Assembly: GCA_032622095.1 (NCBI GenBank)
Contig: CP136067.1
Span: 136,031,990-136,095,989, forward strand
Source: Siphonodentalium dalli
Taxonomy: Eukaryota; Mollusca; Scaphopoda; Gadilida; Siphonodentaliidae
Direction: 5' to 3'
Length of the DNA stretch: 64,000 nt
A program made the position numbers and the translations under genes. The first letter of the stretch is position 1. Each line of letters begins with the position of its first letter. The notes beneath the pieces were generated by a model. That model saw only the letters and a list, made by a program, of their open reading frames with translations, was not told the DNA's origin and searched no databases. Positions 22,421 to 33,071 of the stretch are shown here, piece after piece.

Positions 22421-22873
22421 CAGTACCAATCAAAAGAAGTGGTATATTAACCGCGCTAAGTTTGCGACCAATATCGCAATAATATTGAAAGTGGAAATGC
22501 TTAAAAGCGCGCCGCTTACGATATTATTGCAATATTTTGTGATTAATATCGCAATATTTCGCGCGTAATATTGCGACATCTTGCGCTCAAAATTGTGACA
22601 TTTAAATCAATGTATTGCTTCTATATTGTTTATTGCATAATTGTAAATGCTATATGCACATTATTGTTTAAATATAAATATAACACTTTCACTATCGGTT
22701 CTGAATATATGAAATTTAGCGCGCTTAATATTGCAATATTTTGCGTTCAATATCACGATAATAAGCGCGACAGATTTTTGGTATTGCGCTATAATCGCGC
22801 CTTTTTGAAATTAAGCGCGCTCAATATCGCAATAAAGGCGCGCCTCAATATACCATTCTTCTGACTGGTACTG
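22421..22873. mobile_element. Tc1/mariner-type MITE with TA flanks, 453 bp
   Basis: The ends CAGTACCAATCAAAAGAAGT and the complement of a matching right end (CAGTACCAGTCAGAAGAAT) lie at TA dinucleotides (22419-20, 22874-75). The TA-CAGT…CA.AAG pattern is typical of Tc1-like termini. The interior repeats 'gcgc(g/t)…aatat(c/t)gcaat' about ten times in both orientations. No transposase. Confidence 0.85.
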
Positions 22874-23655
22874 TATATACATGTACACTCATACTGTTGG
22901 CAATATGCATCAAGTCATTATCTTATTAGTGTTGTATAAATAACGTTACAGACGACTGGATACAAAACCAACGTTTCAAGTTTTATAAGTGGTACGAAAT
23001 AATTATTGAACGTGTTCGTCAAAACTCTTATCTGTAGTGGTTTTGCGAAAGGACTTTTTGTCCATACGGATAGACTTATGACTACGTATTCGTAATCGTA
23101 ATTGTAAGGACGCGAAAGGTCTCTACTAACGTGCAACTGCGGTGGTCTTCTGTCCAGTAATTTGTATCTGAGTTATATTTTTTAGAAAACTTGATACAGA
23201 CATATGTGGAGTATCGAGCACTGGCTACATAATCACAATACTCATGCACTTCATCATTACGAAACAACTATAATTACAGTTATCGCATAGTACGCGATTG
23301 CGGTGAACATTTAATAATGCAACGCCGTCGACTATGTTATATATAACTATTGTTATAATGTGGAATCCAAATGCTACGATAACATCACAGTTCTCTATTT
23401 AACTGATGACAGGATAATTATGTGGTATTATGTGAACAATTCATATATGACTTTTGGAATATATTCCAGGTCTATTTCCTCTATACGAACTGCACCGACA
23501 CATTTTATAAAGAGCACCTGCATAATCCGAAGGACATCCATGCGCGATATTTACTCGGACCTATGGGACAATTGATTTTCATAATGATTTTAATGGAATT
23601 CTCAACACTTAGCTCGCGCAATTTGCAAAATGCATTCAAAAATGTAAACTGTATG

Positions 23656-23793
23656 GAATCAACGTCGTTTTCGATGCATCTGTCGGCGTATAGAAGTGTC
23701 GGATGCCGAATTACTCGCGAAATTATACAAAGTATGTAGTTCGGCATCCGACACTTCTATACGCCGACATATGCATCGAAAACGACGTTGATT
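23656..23793. repeat. Near-perfect palindrome, ~56-bp arms
   Basis: 'aatcaacgtcgttttcgatg' and the following 'tcggcgtatagaagtgtcgg' recur inverted to the right of a ~25-bp loop (23713-23737). Only about one or two mismatches were seen, so the structure is young or maintained. Confidence 0.9.
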
Positions 23794-24148
23794 GCTTCTA
23801 ATTACGACAATCCGCATATTAGTTGGTGATTAAACAAGTTATTTTTAAAGAAACTATATTAAAAACACTAAAATAGTAAAAAATACCCAAGTGATATTTG
23901 TGTCTGGACTCAGCTGCTCTTTTAACCGAAATCGAAAATTGGGTTGAGAATAAATTGGGCGACCGACCGGAAGTTAGAGATGAACACACACAATTCGATC
24001 GCTGTTTCCGACATTCCAACTACACAAAAGCAAGAGACCACACCCGTAAACTATTAAACTGTACTTGCTGGTGTAAATTTCACTTATTTAAAACGAATCT
24101 AGAACATGTATTGTCATAAAGGCAGTCCGATTCGATAGCGATTCCGAA

Positions 24149-25133
24149 GCGGTGTTCCCAAACTTCGCCACCGAATTTGTGGTCTCCGGCGACTCGAAAA
24201 GTAAACAGTCGCTACAAAGGTGCATTCTATGCTCTCATGACAACTGCCATGTCATATTATCATTGGCACGAAGCTGGATAAATGCTAATACTAATGGTGG
24301 AATAGTTATGTAATACATTCTTTTATCCCCAAATAAATTAATGTACTATTTTGCTGTTTAATCGGCGATAATTTTTCGCTGATATTTGGCGTCTTGCGTT
24401 ACCACTAGAAACGGAAGTGATCTCTTGCGATTTGATTGGTGGACAAAATAAAATTCCGGGTAAATTCGCCCCATGGATATTCGACTTGGTTTGCGAACTT
24501 TTAAAGGTATCACTACCCCCAGTGATGCGGGAAACGACACTTCCCTCCACTGATATATATTGTCGCTACCAAGCGTATCTAAGGGCCTTGACCAATCAAA
24601 TGCACGCATTTTAGTCAAAGCGAAAGTAGTTGTAATTATATCTCTATAAACAGCAACGCTATTTGTATAGGGGCACCAATCGACATTCGTATCCGCAATC
24701 GGTGGCACCGGAACAACAATTTATCACATTCTTATGTCGTTGCATACTATACATACCGTATCACACGCAGAAGTACTAGATGATGCCGCACTAAGCATTT
24801 CCAACCACCGACCGATGTTCATGAGACTGGGATATGAGGTGTAATACGAACAGGACCACACTCGATGCCTCTCAATGCTAATTGGGATACAATACAAACA
24901 TCACCTGAAATCACCATTAATTATCAGACGCTGTTGAACTCAAATATTTCATACTGCCCGATTTACAGTGTTGAGAACATTAATCAGTACCATAGGATCG
25001 TAGCATGACGAAGCTGTAAGAGAAATAATCCATACCAAAGCATTCAACCGACCAATATTGAATGGTCATTTCCACGCGAATGTCCGTACCAAAGTTATAT
25101 ATGATGCAGATACCCAGACATATATAGCATTTA
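24149..25133 (+). repeat. Left arm of ~1-kb inverted duplication
   Basis: It begins 'gcggtgttcccaaacttcgc' and ends '…cagacatatatagc'. The reverse complement is at 26250-27230 with few differences over about 980 bp (for example a second arm spelling 'gcaataGTcatg' and small indels). No gene is recognised in the arm. Open frames of up to 116 codons simply mirror between arms. Confidence 0.9.
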
Positions 25134-25135
25134 AC

Positions 25136-25733
25136 TGGCGCTTTGGCTTGGTGAATTGTAAATTTTTGCTATAAATTTATTTTTACAACACTTGACCTAC
25201 TTTTGAAAAATCAATATAAAATTCATTAATAAATACACCAACCTTCTAAAGGTACAAATTGCAAGCCCACCCGCCAGATAAATATGTATTGTTTTCAATA
25301 ACGCACAACGTCACAACAAGAACTATTTGCTTCAGAGGTTTGCATGGAAATGCCCATTTAAAACTGACCAATTACCTCCTCCTTAAACTCTTTTGGGATA
25401 ACACGTTAGCCTTATTGCATACAGATATGAAACTGGATAAACTCGCATGTCTTGCAGTGGGTAAACCCCGCGTAGCAAATGCTCCAGCATATCATAGTTA
25501 AAAGGAATCAAAACGTCTTTTTCGCCAGCGACTCAGACATTCTAAAGAGAAATACATCGGCGAAGTCGGCCAAAAGCTCGACAACTTGGCCGAAGTTGAC
25601 ATCAGCAAATTATTTAGAGAGTTCAACAAGAGACGCAACAGAGGGGCGACATCCAATAATATATTTAAAGTTAATGGCCCTATACACTTAGGGACGAACC
25701 GGCCCAAATAATTAATGTGTGGGCCGAATACGT
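25136..25733 (+). pseudogene. LINE ORF2 linker fragment (part 1)
   Basis: Within the spacer of the inverted duplication, frame 25503-25712 reads KESKRLFRQRLRHSKEKYIG, EVGQKLDNLAEVDISKLFRE, FNKRRNRGATSNNIFKVNG. This is the basic 'sK..FR..lR…D…LF…NKRR' linker of LINE ORF2 (L2/CR1-like). Upstream, in another frame, AVGKPRVANAPAYHS fits the preceding 'GkPR..p.y' block. Downstream IINVWAEYVETL is interrupted at 25734 by a MITE and continues at 26004. It is unrelated in sequence to the LINE at 2480-7306. Confidence 0.7.
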
Positions 25734-25741
25734 GGAGACAC

Positions 25742-25995
25742 CAAGCCTTGAAATAGGGTGTCTGTCATTTGCAGAATGAGGTCCCCAGAGGGTGAATTTA
25801 GTGATGCTACCCCGCATAGCGGGCTAGCATACCCAATTCACCCTCTGGGAACCTCGTTCTGTTGAGGTGTAAACAGAATGAGGTCCCCAGAGGGTGAATT
25901 TGGTGATGCTAGCCCGCTATGCGGGGTAGGATCACTAAATTCACCCTCTGGGGGACCTCATTCTGCAAATGACGGACACCCTATTTCAAGGCTTG
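25742..25995. mobile_element. hAT-like double-palindrome MITE with 8-bp TSD
   Basis: The ends CAAGCCTTGAAATAGGGTGT and its complement enclose arms of about 115 bp. Each arm is itself a hairpin ('gaggtccccagagggtgaa' and complement). GGAGACAC lies on both sides (25734-25741 and 25996-26003), an exact 8-bp duplication as made by hAT transposases. Removing one copy of the duplication and the element restores the flanking LINE frame WAEYVETLYVLLP. Confidence 0.92.
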
Positions 25996-26003
25996 GGAGA
26001 CAC

Positions 26004-26094
26004 TTTACGTTTTACTTCCCATTGATGGCACATTCAATACGTTTTCAAGACCCTTTTGATATTGATTCATTTCTTACACATAGTATCACTTAAA
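26004..26094 (+). pseudogene. LINE ORF2 fragment (part 2)
   Basis: It continues the LINE frame after the hAT-like MITE (ETLYVLLPIDGTFN) for a short distance before stops. It ends at dispersed repeat R1 (26095). Confidence 0.5.
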
Positions 26095-26245
26095 CACATA
26101 TTATGGACTTGTTTGGGTGCTTAAAACTGATAAATTAGTACTCAGGCGCTATGCTAACTGGGAGAATGTAGCATTCTACTAACATCGCCCAAAATGTCAA
26201 AGAAATCGAACATACAACTCCATAGAAAACGCCGTCTGAACTACG
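26095..26245 (+). repeat. Dispersed repeat R1, copy 2
   Basis: It matches 12592-12735 in order ('acatattatggacttgtttg', 'gcattctactaacatcgcc', 'actccatagaaaac'). It directly abuts the right arm of the inverted duplication. Confidence 0.7.
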
Positions 26246-26249
26246 CAGT

Positions 26250-27230
26250 GCTATATATGTCTGTGTATCTGCATCATATATAACTTTGGTACGGACATTC
26301 GCGTGGGAATGACCATTCAATATTGGTCGGTTGAATGCTTTGGTATGGATTATTTCTCTTACAGCTTCGTCATGCTACGATCCTATGGTACTGATTAATG
26401 TTCTCAACACTGAAAATCGGGCAGTATGAAATATTTGAGTTCAACAGCGCCTGATAATTAATGGTGATTTCAGGTGATGTTTGTATTGTATCCCCATTAG
26501 CATTGAGAGGCATCGAGTGTGGTCCTGTTCGTATTACACCTCATATCCCAGTCTCATGAACATCGGTCGGTGGTTGGAAATGCTTAGTGCGGCGTCATCT
26601 AGTACTTCTGCGTGTGATACGGTATGTATAGTATGCAACGACATAAGGATGTGATAAATTGTTGTTCCGGCGCCACCGATCGCGGATACGAATGTCGATT
26701 GGTGCCCCTATACAAATAGCGTTGCTGTTTATAGATATATAATTACAACTACTTTCGCTTTGACTAAAATGCGTGCATTTGATTGGTCAAGGCCCTTAGA
26801 CACACTTGGTAGCGACAATATCTATCAGTGGAGGGAAGTGTCGTTTCCCGCATCACTGGGGGTAGTGATACCTTAAAAAGTTCGCAAACCAAGTCGAATA
26901 TCCATGGGGCGAATTTACCCGGAATTTTATTTTGTCCACCAATCAAATCGCAAGAAATCACTTCCGTTTCTAGTGGTAACGCAAGACGCCAAATATCAGC
27001 GAAAAATTATCGCCGATTAAACAGCAAAATAGTACATTAATTTATTTGGGGATAAAAGAAAGTATTACATAACTATTCCACCATTAGTATTAGCATTTAT
27101 CCAGCTTCGTGCCAATAATAATATGACATGGCAATAGTCATGAGAGCATAGAATGCACCTTTGTAGCGACTGTTTACTTTTCGAGTCGCCGGAGACCACA
27201 AATTCGGTGGCGAAGTTTGGGAACACCGCT
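26250..27230 (-). repeat. Right arm of ~1-kb inverted duplication
   Basis: It is the reverse complement of 24149-25133 and ends 'ggcgaagtttgggaacaccgc'. No direct target duplication was found outside the two arms, so an inverted segmental duplication is as likely as a fold-back transposon. Confidence 0.9.
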
Positions 27231-27444
27231 CAATGAGGTATCTACCTGAATGTCTTGTCGATGTTGATCTTTACTCAACACGCAGTGTTATATTTTGCAT
27301 GCTAACACACAAGTCCACTTGATAACTTAATGAATAACCCATCTCAACAGCCATGATTGTTCTTACTAATGAAATTAATATAACTAGATAAACATGCATG
27401 CATTGAGATCATATAAAAAACGTACCACAATATTGATATGTGAT

Positions 27445-27740
27445 TCAATGAGGAATTGCCACCAGGCCACGGTCAAACACAATTCTGGACGATCTATCGT
27501 GCAATTATATATATCGTCGTGAATACAATTTAGCAAAACGTAATGAGTAGAGATCAACCTTGGTGAAAAGCAATGGTTAATTGGTCCAGCCGACTCATTG
27601 TGTGGAAAATCAGCGGGCGACATGGATAGCTATGGCACATAATTATGCCGGACCAATAGTCACCAAACTCCACCATAATAAATTATTACACCTACTGTGT
27701 CATCGCTACTGTGGTACGTGTGTCCGCAGCCATTGTTAGG
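27445..27740 (-). mobile_element. Truncated inverted copy of the 10745-11447 TIR element
   Basis: It carries 'aggccacggtcaaacacaat', 'ggttaattggtcca', 'tttggtg/caccaaactccacc' and ends 'gtacgtgtgtccgcagcca', matching the left third of the 10.7-kb element in reverse. The opposite TIR and the MADF-like interior are missing. Confidence 0.8.
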
Positions 27741-27765
27741 CAAATGAATTATCTTGTATATGTGA

Positions 27766-27860
27766 AGCTCCCTATATATGGGAGCCTCGCATATATATTA
27801 TAATGCATTGTCACAGGATTGTCGCAAAATTTCAGGAAGCTCCAGCCAAGAAAGAGTTAA
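27766..27860 (-). mobile_element. Fragment of the TTAACCCTTT palindromic MITE
   Basis: Inverted partial copy, most similar to 38229-38323 ('gaagctcc', 'caatgcatt', 'tatatgcga'). Confidence 0.65.
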
Positions 27861-28056
27861 AAGACGTTGACCGAATATAGGGGGTGGTTTTTAGGGGGTT
27901 GTTTTTCACCCGCACACATCAAACCCAAAAGCATCTCACATGCGTTTTGTGCTTCCAGCATATACATTCTTTAATTCATGTCACATAAAACGAAACTGAG
28001 TTCAAGATTGGAAAAATTACCTAAACATAAATATAAAACAAAACATGAACTCAAAT

Positions 28057-28207
28057 TTAAAGCCAGTTGGTGGTTTACACCTAATAATATTCACTTTTGA
28101 ATTTTCCCCGGCATCGAAATATGTCATATACTTTATCTGATCTTCTACGGGCATTATATGTGCAAGGAAGACGAATTGAAGTCATAACAAATACAAAATT
28201 ACTTGTA
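28057..28207 (+). mobile_element. Family C fragment (5' part)
   Basis: It starts TTAAAGCCAGTTGGTGGTTT and shares 'aataatattcact', 'gcatcgaaata' and 'attgaagtcataacaaat' with 9969-10420, then the match is lost. Confidence 0.7.
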
Positions 28208-28444
28208 CATGAATAATATATCAGATAATGACATTAGTAAAACAGGAGGTGTATATAATGCTGAAAACAGGACATCTGAATACAAGAGGGCATCAAAGGG
28301 ACGCAAGGCACTAGCAGTTGGTAAATTCATATTATTACCACTTCAGACGGCGTTCTCAATATTTTACCCGTACGATAAGATTCCATAATGTTGAGGCGAA
28401 GTTGATCGGAAGCGGGCGGCGGGCGTTAATAAAGTGGTAATAAT

Positions 28445-28623
28445 AGTGATAACATGATTTTGTCCGGCGTCATGGTTTATTAACGGCCCTCCAGGAATGA
28501 TTAACAGCCCACGGGCCTGTAAGCGACCATCGACTGCTACTCGGGCCTCTAATATGCATCGGGCTGTTAATCATGCCTATTGGGCCTATAATAAACCATA
28601 ACGCCCACAAAATTCATGTTATT
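28445..28623. mobile_element. Palindromic MITE, ~180 bp
   Basis: The left arm 'gataacatgattttgtccg' through 'catggtttattaacggccc' mirrors the right arm ending 'acaaaattcatgttatt'. Inner blocks 'atgattaacagccc' are also mirrored. Its right end touches the start of the 3.34-kb element. Confidence 0.8.
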
Positions 28624-29380
28624 CACTGGGGGTAAGCTGCTCCATGGGAAGCGGTTCGCTTGTGATAAAAGCTCCAGTGCGCATGAGCGAAGCTCCAATG
28701 CGCATCCGGTCAGAAGAAGTTATTTTATTTACAACATTCAAAGAACACAGATTGAAGGTAAGGAATAGAAAAGAATTTCCACTGCTGCTCCCTTCTACGA
28801 TAACATTTATAACAAAATCAGGGACGTTTTGTCACATCTTTGCTCACAATACCCTCCTTTTCCCAGTTTAGCATGGCTGAAAAGTATTCCCTATGCATTT
28901 ACTATGGGAAACTACCGAAAGTAACCGGGTGAATAGACCGTATTTAAAAGCTTATTTGAGCGTGAACAATATTGAACAATAAAGCTAATACGTCATCTAG
29001 TAATCCCCAATCAGTGTCGATGTATTCTGTTCATTTAAATCAATGCCAGAAAGCTTTCAAATCATGACAAAAAGCCCCAGTGCCATTGCGATAACAGGTT
29101 ACACATCGTGTGCGCTTGTGATGAAATAAAGCGCCAGTGCGTAGGTGTCATGGAATCGTAATTGACTTATTTTGGCAGGATAATCAACATTCTGACAACC
29201 GAAAACTACAGAAGGTGGTGTGTGCTTTCCTCAGAGTCATTTTTTTCAATTAGCTTGTGTTTTATGTTGTAATTTAATATATTATATATCATTTATAGCA
29301 TAAATATCCGAATACGAATGTAATTATGACAATTAAGAATGTAATACAAATGATACGAATGTAATTACGATAATTAGACA

Positions 29381-30132
29381 TCTATTATATATTTTGAAAG
29401 ATCTGTGTGTGTATGTGTTTGTTTGTGTGTGTGTTTGTTTGTGTGTGTGTTTGAAATCGATGGACTCCAAAACGACTAAGCCAATTTCGATGAAATTTGG
29501 TATTTTAGGGTATTTTCGGCAGGAGACGAACATATGCATATTTATTTGTCCGTGCGAGGTCAACTTTTCACGTGCGGAGGTCAAATCTATTTTTACGCCG
29601 TTTTGCGCTAATATATTTCAGTTCGGTGCTCACAAATCGATACGATATAGCGCGAATAATAAATTGCCAGTCATATAATTTGCACGGTTAGAATCTGTGT
29701 GGCTTCATCTTTCCAACGATATATAATATGTATGTATCCGTTTTAGTTATCTGCCTCATTTATTAGGTACAAGTGGTGGTATGATCTTTTATCAGGATAT
29801 CAATGCGTAACTTCTATGACGTCGTCAGAGGTCATAAAGTTAGATTACGTTAACTCTCACCCTGCCGATGCATTTGACTGTGTCGCGTTAACTCATCACC
29901 GGCCGAGGTATCCGCAAATGACATTGGGCTATATATCTCGGTAACGGGTGTAGCTATCGACTTGAAATTTGGTATGTGAATGTATCTTGCCCCGGATACG
30001 AATTTTATCGGGTCGCCGAGCACGTGCGACACCAGCTTCGCGCATGCGCAGACCAGATCTAGGAAACGGGTGGAGCAATCGACTTGAAATTTGGTTTTTT
30101 AATAGCCCGGACGAAGTCGGGTCACCTTCTAG
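29381..30132 (+). mobile_element. Non-autonomous Helitron, 752 bp
   Basis: It starts with TC at 29381 ('tctattatatattttgaaag'), followed by a TG-rich stretch. It ends 'gcccggacgaagtcgggtc' (hairpin) then 'accttCTAG' at 30132. The host bases are A before and T after, as expected for Helitron insertion between A and T. Interior phrases 'gatgaaatttggtat' and 'cttgaaatttggta' are common in animal Helitrons. No Rep/helicase frame. Confidence 0.88.
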
Positions 30133-30588
30133 TTAGTATATATAATTACTATAATATAATAATTATATTCATATCATTTGCAGTGCATTCTTCGCAGAAC
30201 CATAACACCATATGTATAGTGGTGATATGGCTTCGTAATTCTGATTATTAGACATTTATTTTAGTTGGGAATACGTCGAACTGGTATCGCTATGTTGCTT
30301 CAGTGAAAGCTCACACCTTGATGCAGGATTGGGAATGTCAGGGACGTGACTAGAGGGTCTTGGTTTGGGTGGGTGTCAAACTTCGAATTTCCAACTGTAT
30401 CCCCCACTTTGGAGCACATTTTTATCTCAACTTAAGACTTTCCTTTTGCACACTCTTGAGCTTGAATATTCTGACTGTTACCTGAAACAGGTTTGTAACT
30501 GGTTGGAACTCCAACGATATACCCCCATATATTTGAAAGTATCTGAAATATATGTTGTAAATATAAATGTCTTTCAACTCCGGGTGGA

Positions 30589-30700
30589 GTGCAAATCACA
30601 GGGGTCCGGGAATATATATGTTTTTAATTTATTATAGTATTTTGAGAAAATAATATGATAAATTAAAACAAAAAATTCCTGGACCCCTGTATTGCAAATT
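30589..30700. repeat. Hairpin with ~25-bp arms
   Basis: 'gcaaatcacaggggtccggg' is mirrored by 'attcctggacccctgtattgc' across a ~60-bp AT-rich loop. Confidence 0.75.
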
Positions 30701-30885
30701 GATTTGCCCAATATTGCCCACCCGCAATGAAGACACTCTACCCACAATTATACCTGATTATCTTGCGCTTATTATTTCATTATTGTCATTTCAGATGTAT
30801 GCGGGTATGGAAGGGTCAATGGAAGATTCAATGATCTTAATGGACCTTTCTGAAAACATATTAAAATGCATCCATAATTGCATGT

Positions 30886-31017
30886 ATTTGGCATTATTTT
30901 TTGCAATTAGTTGATTTTAATAACTAAAGCGTCTTTTGAAAAATGTTGTTGTTATTGTTGTTGTTGTTGGAATCTGATTATACGGGGACCACCTGATCGG
31001 ATTGTCTGCCTTTAATA
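30886..31017 (+). mobile_element. Family A fragment (3' end)
   Basis: 'gcattattttttgcaatta', a GTT run, 'ggaatctgattatacgggga' and 'gcctttaa' match the right end of family A. The left part is absent. Confidence 0.7.
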
Positions 31018-31978
31018 GGGCATGCATGCCGTTTTCGTGCCATTTAAATATAATGTATTGTGTTATGACTTACACAAGCCGCATATCAACAATTATTTTT
31101 GCAAGATTAATTATGCGAATACATGCATGCCATGGTCAATCTCCCACATCGTAATATGCATACATGATCAACCCACTATTCGAAATCAATTAGGCTGACA
31201 ACAAACGAATAGTTTTAATTATATCCGTACAATAACATGTGAATCACACAGGACTGCATGTACATTCAAATACATATCGATTGGAGTATATAATAGGATA
31301 TACTATTGGTATATATAACTGATAATTCACGGAAACACCACACGATAATTGTCATGTTTTAGGTTCCAATAATGCCAATGTGATTGAAATAATAAATACG
31401 AACTTGTTTCGATCGTTTTCACCTCTGCAATTCCCTAAATCTCTTTATAAATGCGCACTGGAGCCCTCCAGTCCCGGCGGTCTACGCGCTGGCGCTTATC
31501 GAAATACGAACTGGAGCGCCCACGTGGTGGTGTTAAAATGCATTTTTCTCAGTATTTAGTTGTTTGAGACACCAACGCCAACAACAATCGCACGGCGGAG
31601 ATGTTTGTTATAGCAATTGATACGGGACATTATTCAGATTATTTCGTTTTCATACACAAAATATCATGTTATTAAGAATTTTCTCGTTACACAATCGGGT
31701 TTTGAAGTGATAAATCAGCTGCTTCTGCATGGTATGGAAATGTGTTCGAATAAATGCGATATATAAATCACAGTTGAAGCATGTTGGTCATTTGTGACCG
31801 ACGTTCCATAGAATAATGCTGTTTATAGAGATACTACGTACCATTTTGAATACTTCAGTTTCCTTTTTCACAAAATAATCACAGACGCACCGTCGCATTG
31901 TAAACTGCGCACTGGAGCTTTTATCACAAGCGAACCGCTTCCCACGGAGCAGCTTACCCCCAGTGTTATTGGTATATA

Positions 31979-32504
31979 TTAAAGCCAATTGGTGGTTTGC
32001 CCTCCAAAATACACCCAATAATATTAATTATCTTTTTAAATGTTCCCGGTATCGAAATAGGTCAATGAATACTCGAACTACCTTTCTACGAACATTATCT
32101 GTACCAGAAAGACCCACTGAAGTCATAATATGTACCAGAAAGACCCACTGAAGTCATAATATGTACCAGAAAGACCCACTGAAGTCATAATATGTACCAG
32201 AAAGACCCACTGAAGTCATAAGGATATATTACAATTATGAACACGATGTTTGGGTCCACAAACACAAAACAGCCATGTGCGTGGCATGAAAAAGAAAAGA
32301 GCGTTCCATGTTAATCTATTCCTGATATGGTAGAAATAAAGAGCATCTGTTTCACTTATATGTGAAAAATTGAAAACAGCTGTAAAATGACTGTGACCAT
32401 GGCAAATATTTTTTCAGAGCACGAAGACTGTATATCAATATTTCGTGTATGTGTCAACCTATTTTATACCCCTACCATAGCTCGAATGAGCCATGTCCGT
32501 TTAA
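31979..32504 (+). mobile_element. Family C element, copy 3, with internal minisatellite
   Basis: It starts TTAAAGCCAATTGGTGGTTT and ends 'gagccatgtccgtttaa', with TTAA at both ends (31979-82, 32501-04). It is colinear with 9969-10420 except for an expansion of one 31-bp segment to four copies. Confidence 0.8.
32101..32222 (+). repeat. 31-bp minisatellite, 4 copies
   Basis: The unit 'gtaccagaaagacccactg' + 'aagtcataatat' is repeated at 32101, 32132, 32163 and 32194 with no visible change until the end of the last unit. The single-copy equivalent in family C copy 1 is near 10088. Confidence 0.95.
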
Positions 32505-32717
32505 ATCATATCGCATATCACAAAACATGTGGGCTGATAAAATGACACTACCACGGTTTGTATGGAACATATTGCTCAAATGGTGCCATATTAAACCTCT
32601 CTCGATCCCCAGATATGTTCATAATGAGATTGTGATCCATGAGAACAGGCTAAAATGTGAGACATATATAAATGTTGACATGAACGCGAAAAAAAACCCT
32701 CTACGCATATTTACACT

Positions 32718-32806
32718 CTTCTACCCCCCCCCCCTCTCTCTCTCTCCCTCTCTCTAGCTCTCAATCTCTCTCCCATCTCTCGCCCCTCTCTCTCTCTCTC
32801 GATTCT
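32718..32806. repeat. (CT)n microsatellite
   Basis: A run of C then TCTC repeats with small interruptions. It makes the local open frame low-complexity. Confidence 0.9.
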
Positions 32807-33071
32807 CCTCGCTCACCAATCTATCCTTCATATAATCATATCTCATACAGAAAAGCCCCAAATAAAAAAATACGACAATTTCAAAATTAAAATATAATGC
32901 AGACACTATATACATAGAAGGTGCCACTTGTCAATAATTTTGTTAAACTGATTGATTATATGTTCGTTAATATACATGCTTTGTCCACTGTGATGGATAA
33001 AGTTCAGTTTGATTGTGGGAAATACAAATTATTTAAAAAACATTGTCAGTTTCTAAGTTATGTCCTCATCA

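Larger units (their letters stand above)
28624..31965. mobile_element. 3.34-kb element with 59-bp TIRs and TTATT flanks
   Basis: The left end CACTGGGGGTAAGCTGCTCC continues for 59 bp to '…gctccagtgcgc'. The right end (31907-31965) is its reverse complement with one mismatch seen. TTATT stands on both outer sides (28619-28623, 31966-31970). Subterminal 'gctccagtgcgca'-like repeats occur at 28691, 29131, 31448 and 31508. No transposase frame survives. A Helitron and a family A fragment lie inside. CAC-starting TIRs with a 5-bp duplication are a Transib/RAG-like pattern, and EnSpm/CACTA (usually 3 bp) is an alternative. Assignment is inference. Confidence 0.75.

Noticed and set aside
24338-27040. 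Paired 65-116-codon frames mirrored between 24.4 and 26.9 kb
   Set aside because: They arise because the two arms of the inverted duplication are the same sequence; no family resemblance, so not taken as genes.
29394-29678. Cys/Val-rich 94-codon frame
   Set aside because: It reads the TG-rich 5' part of the Helitron.
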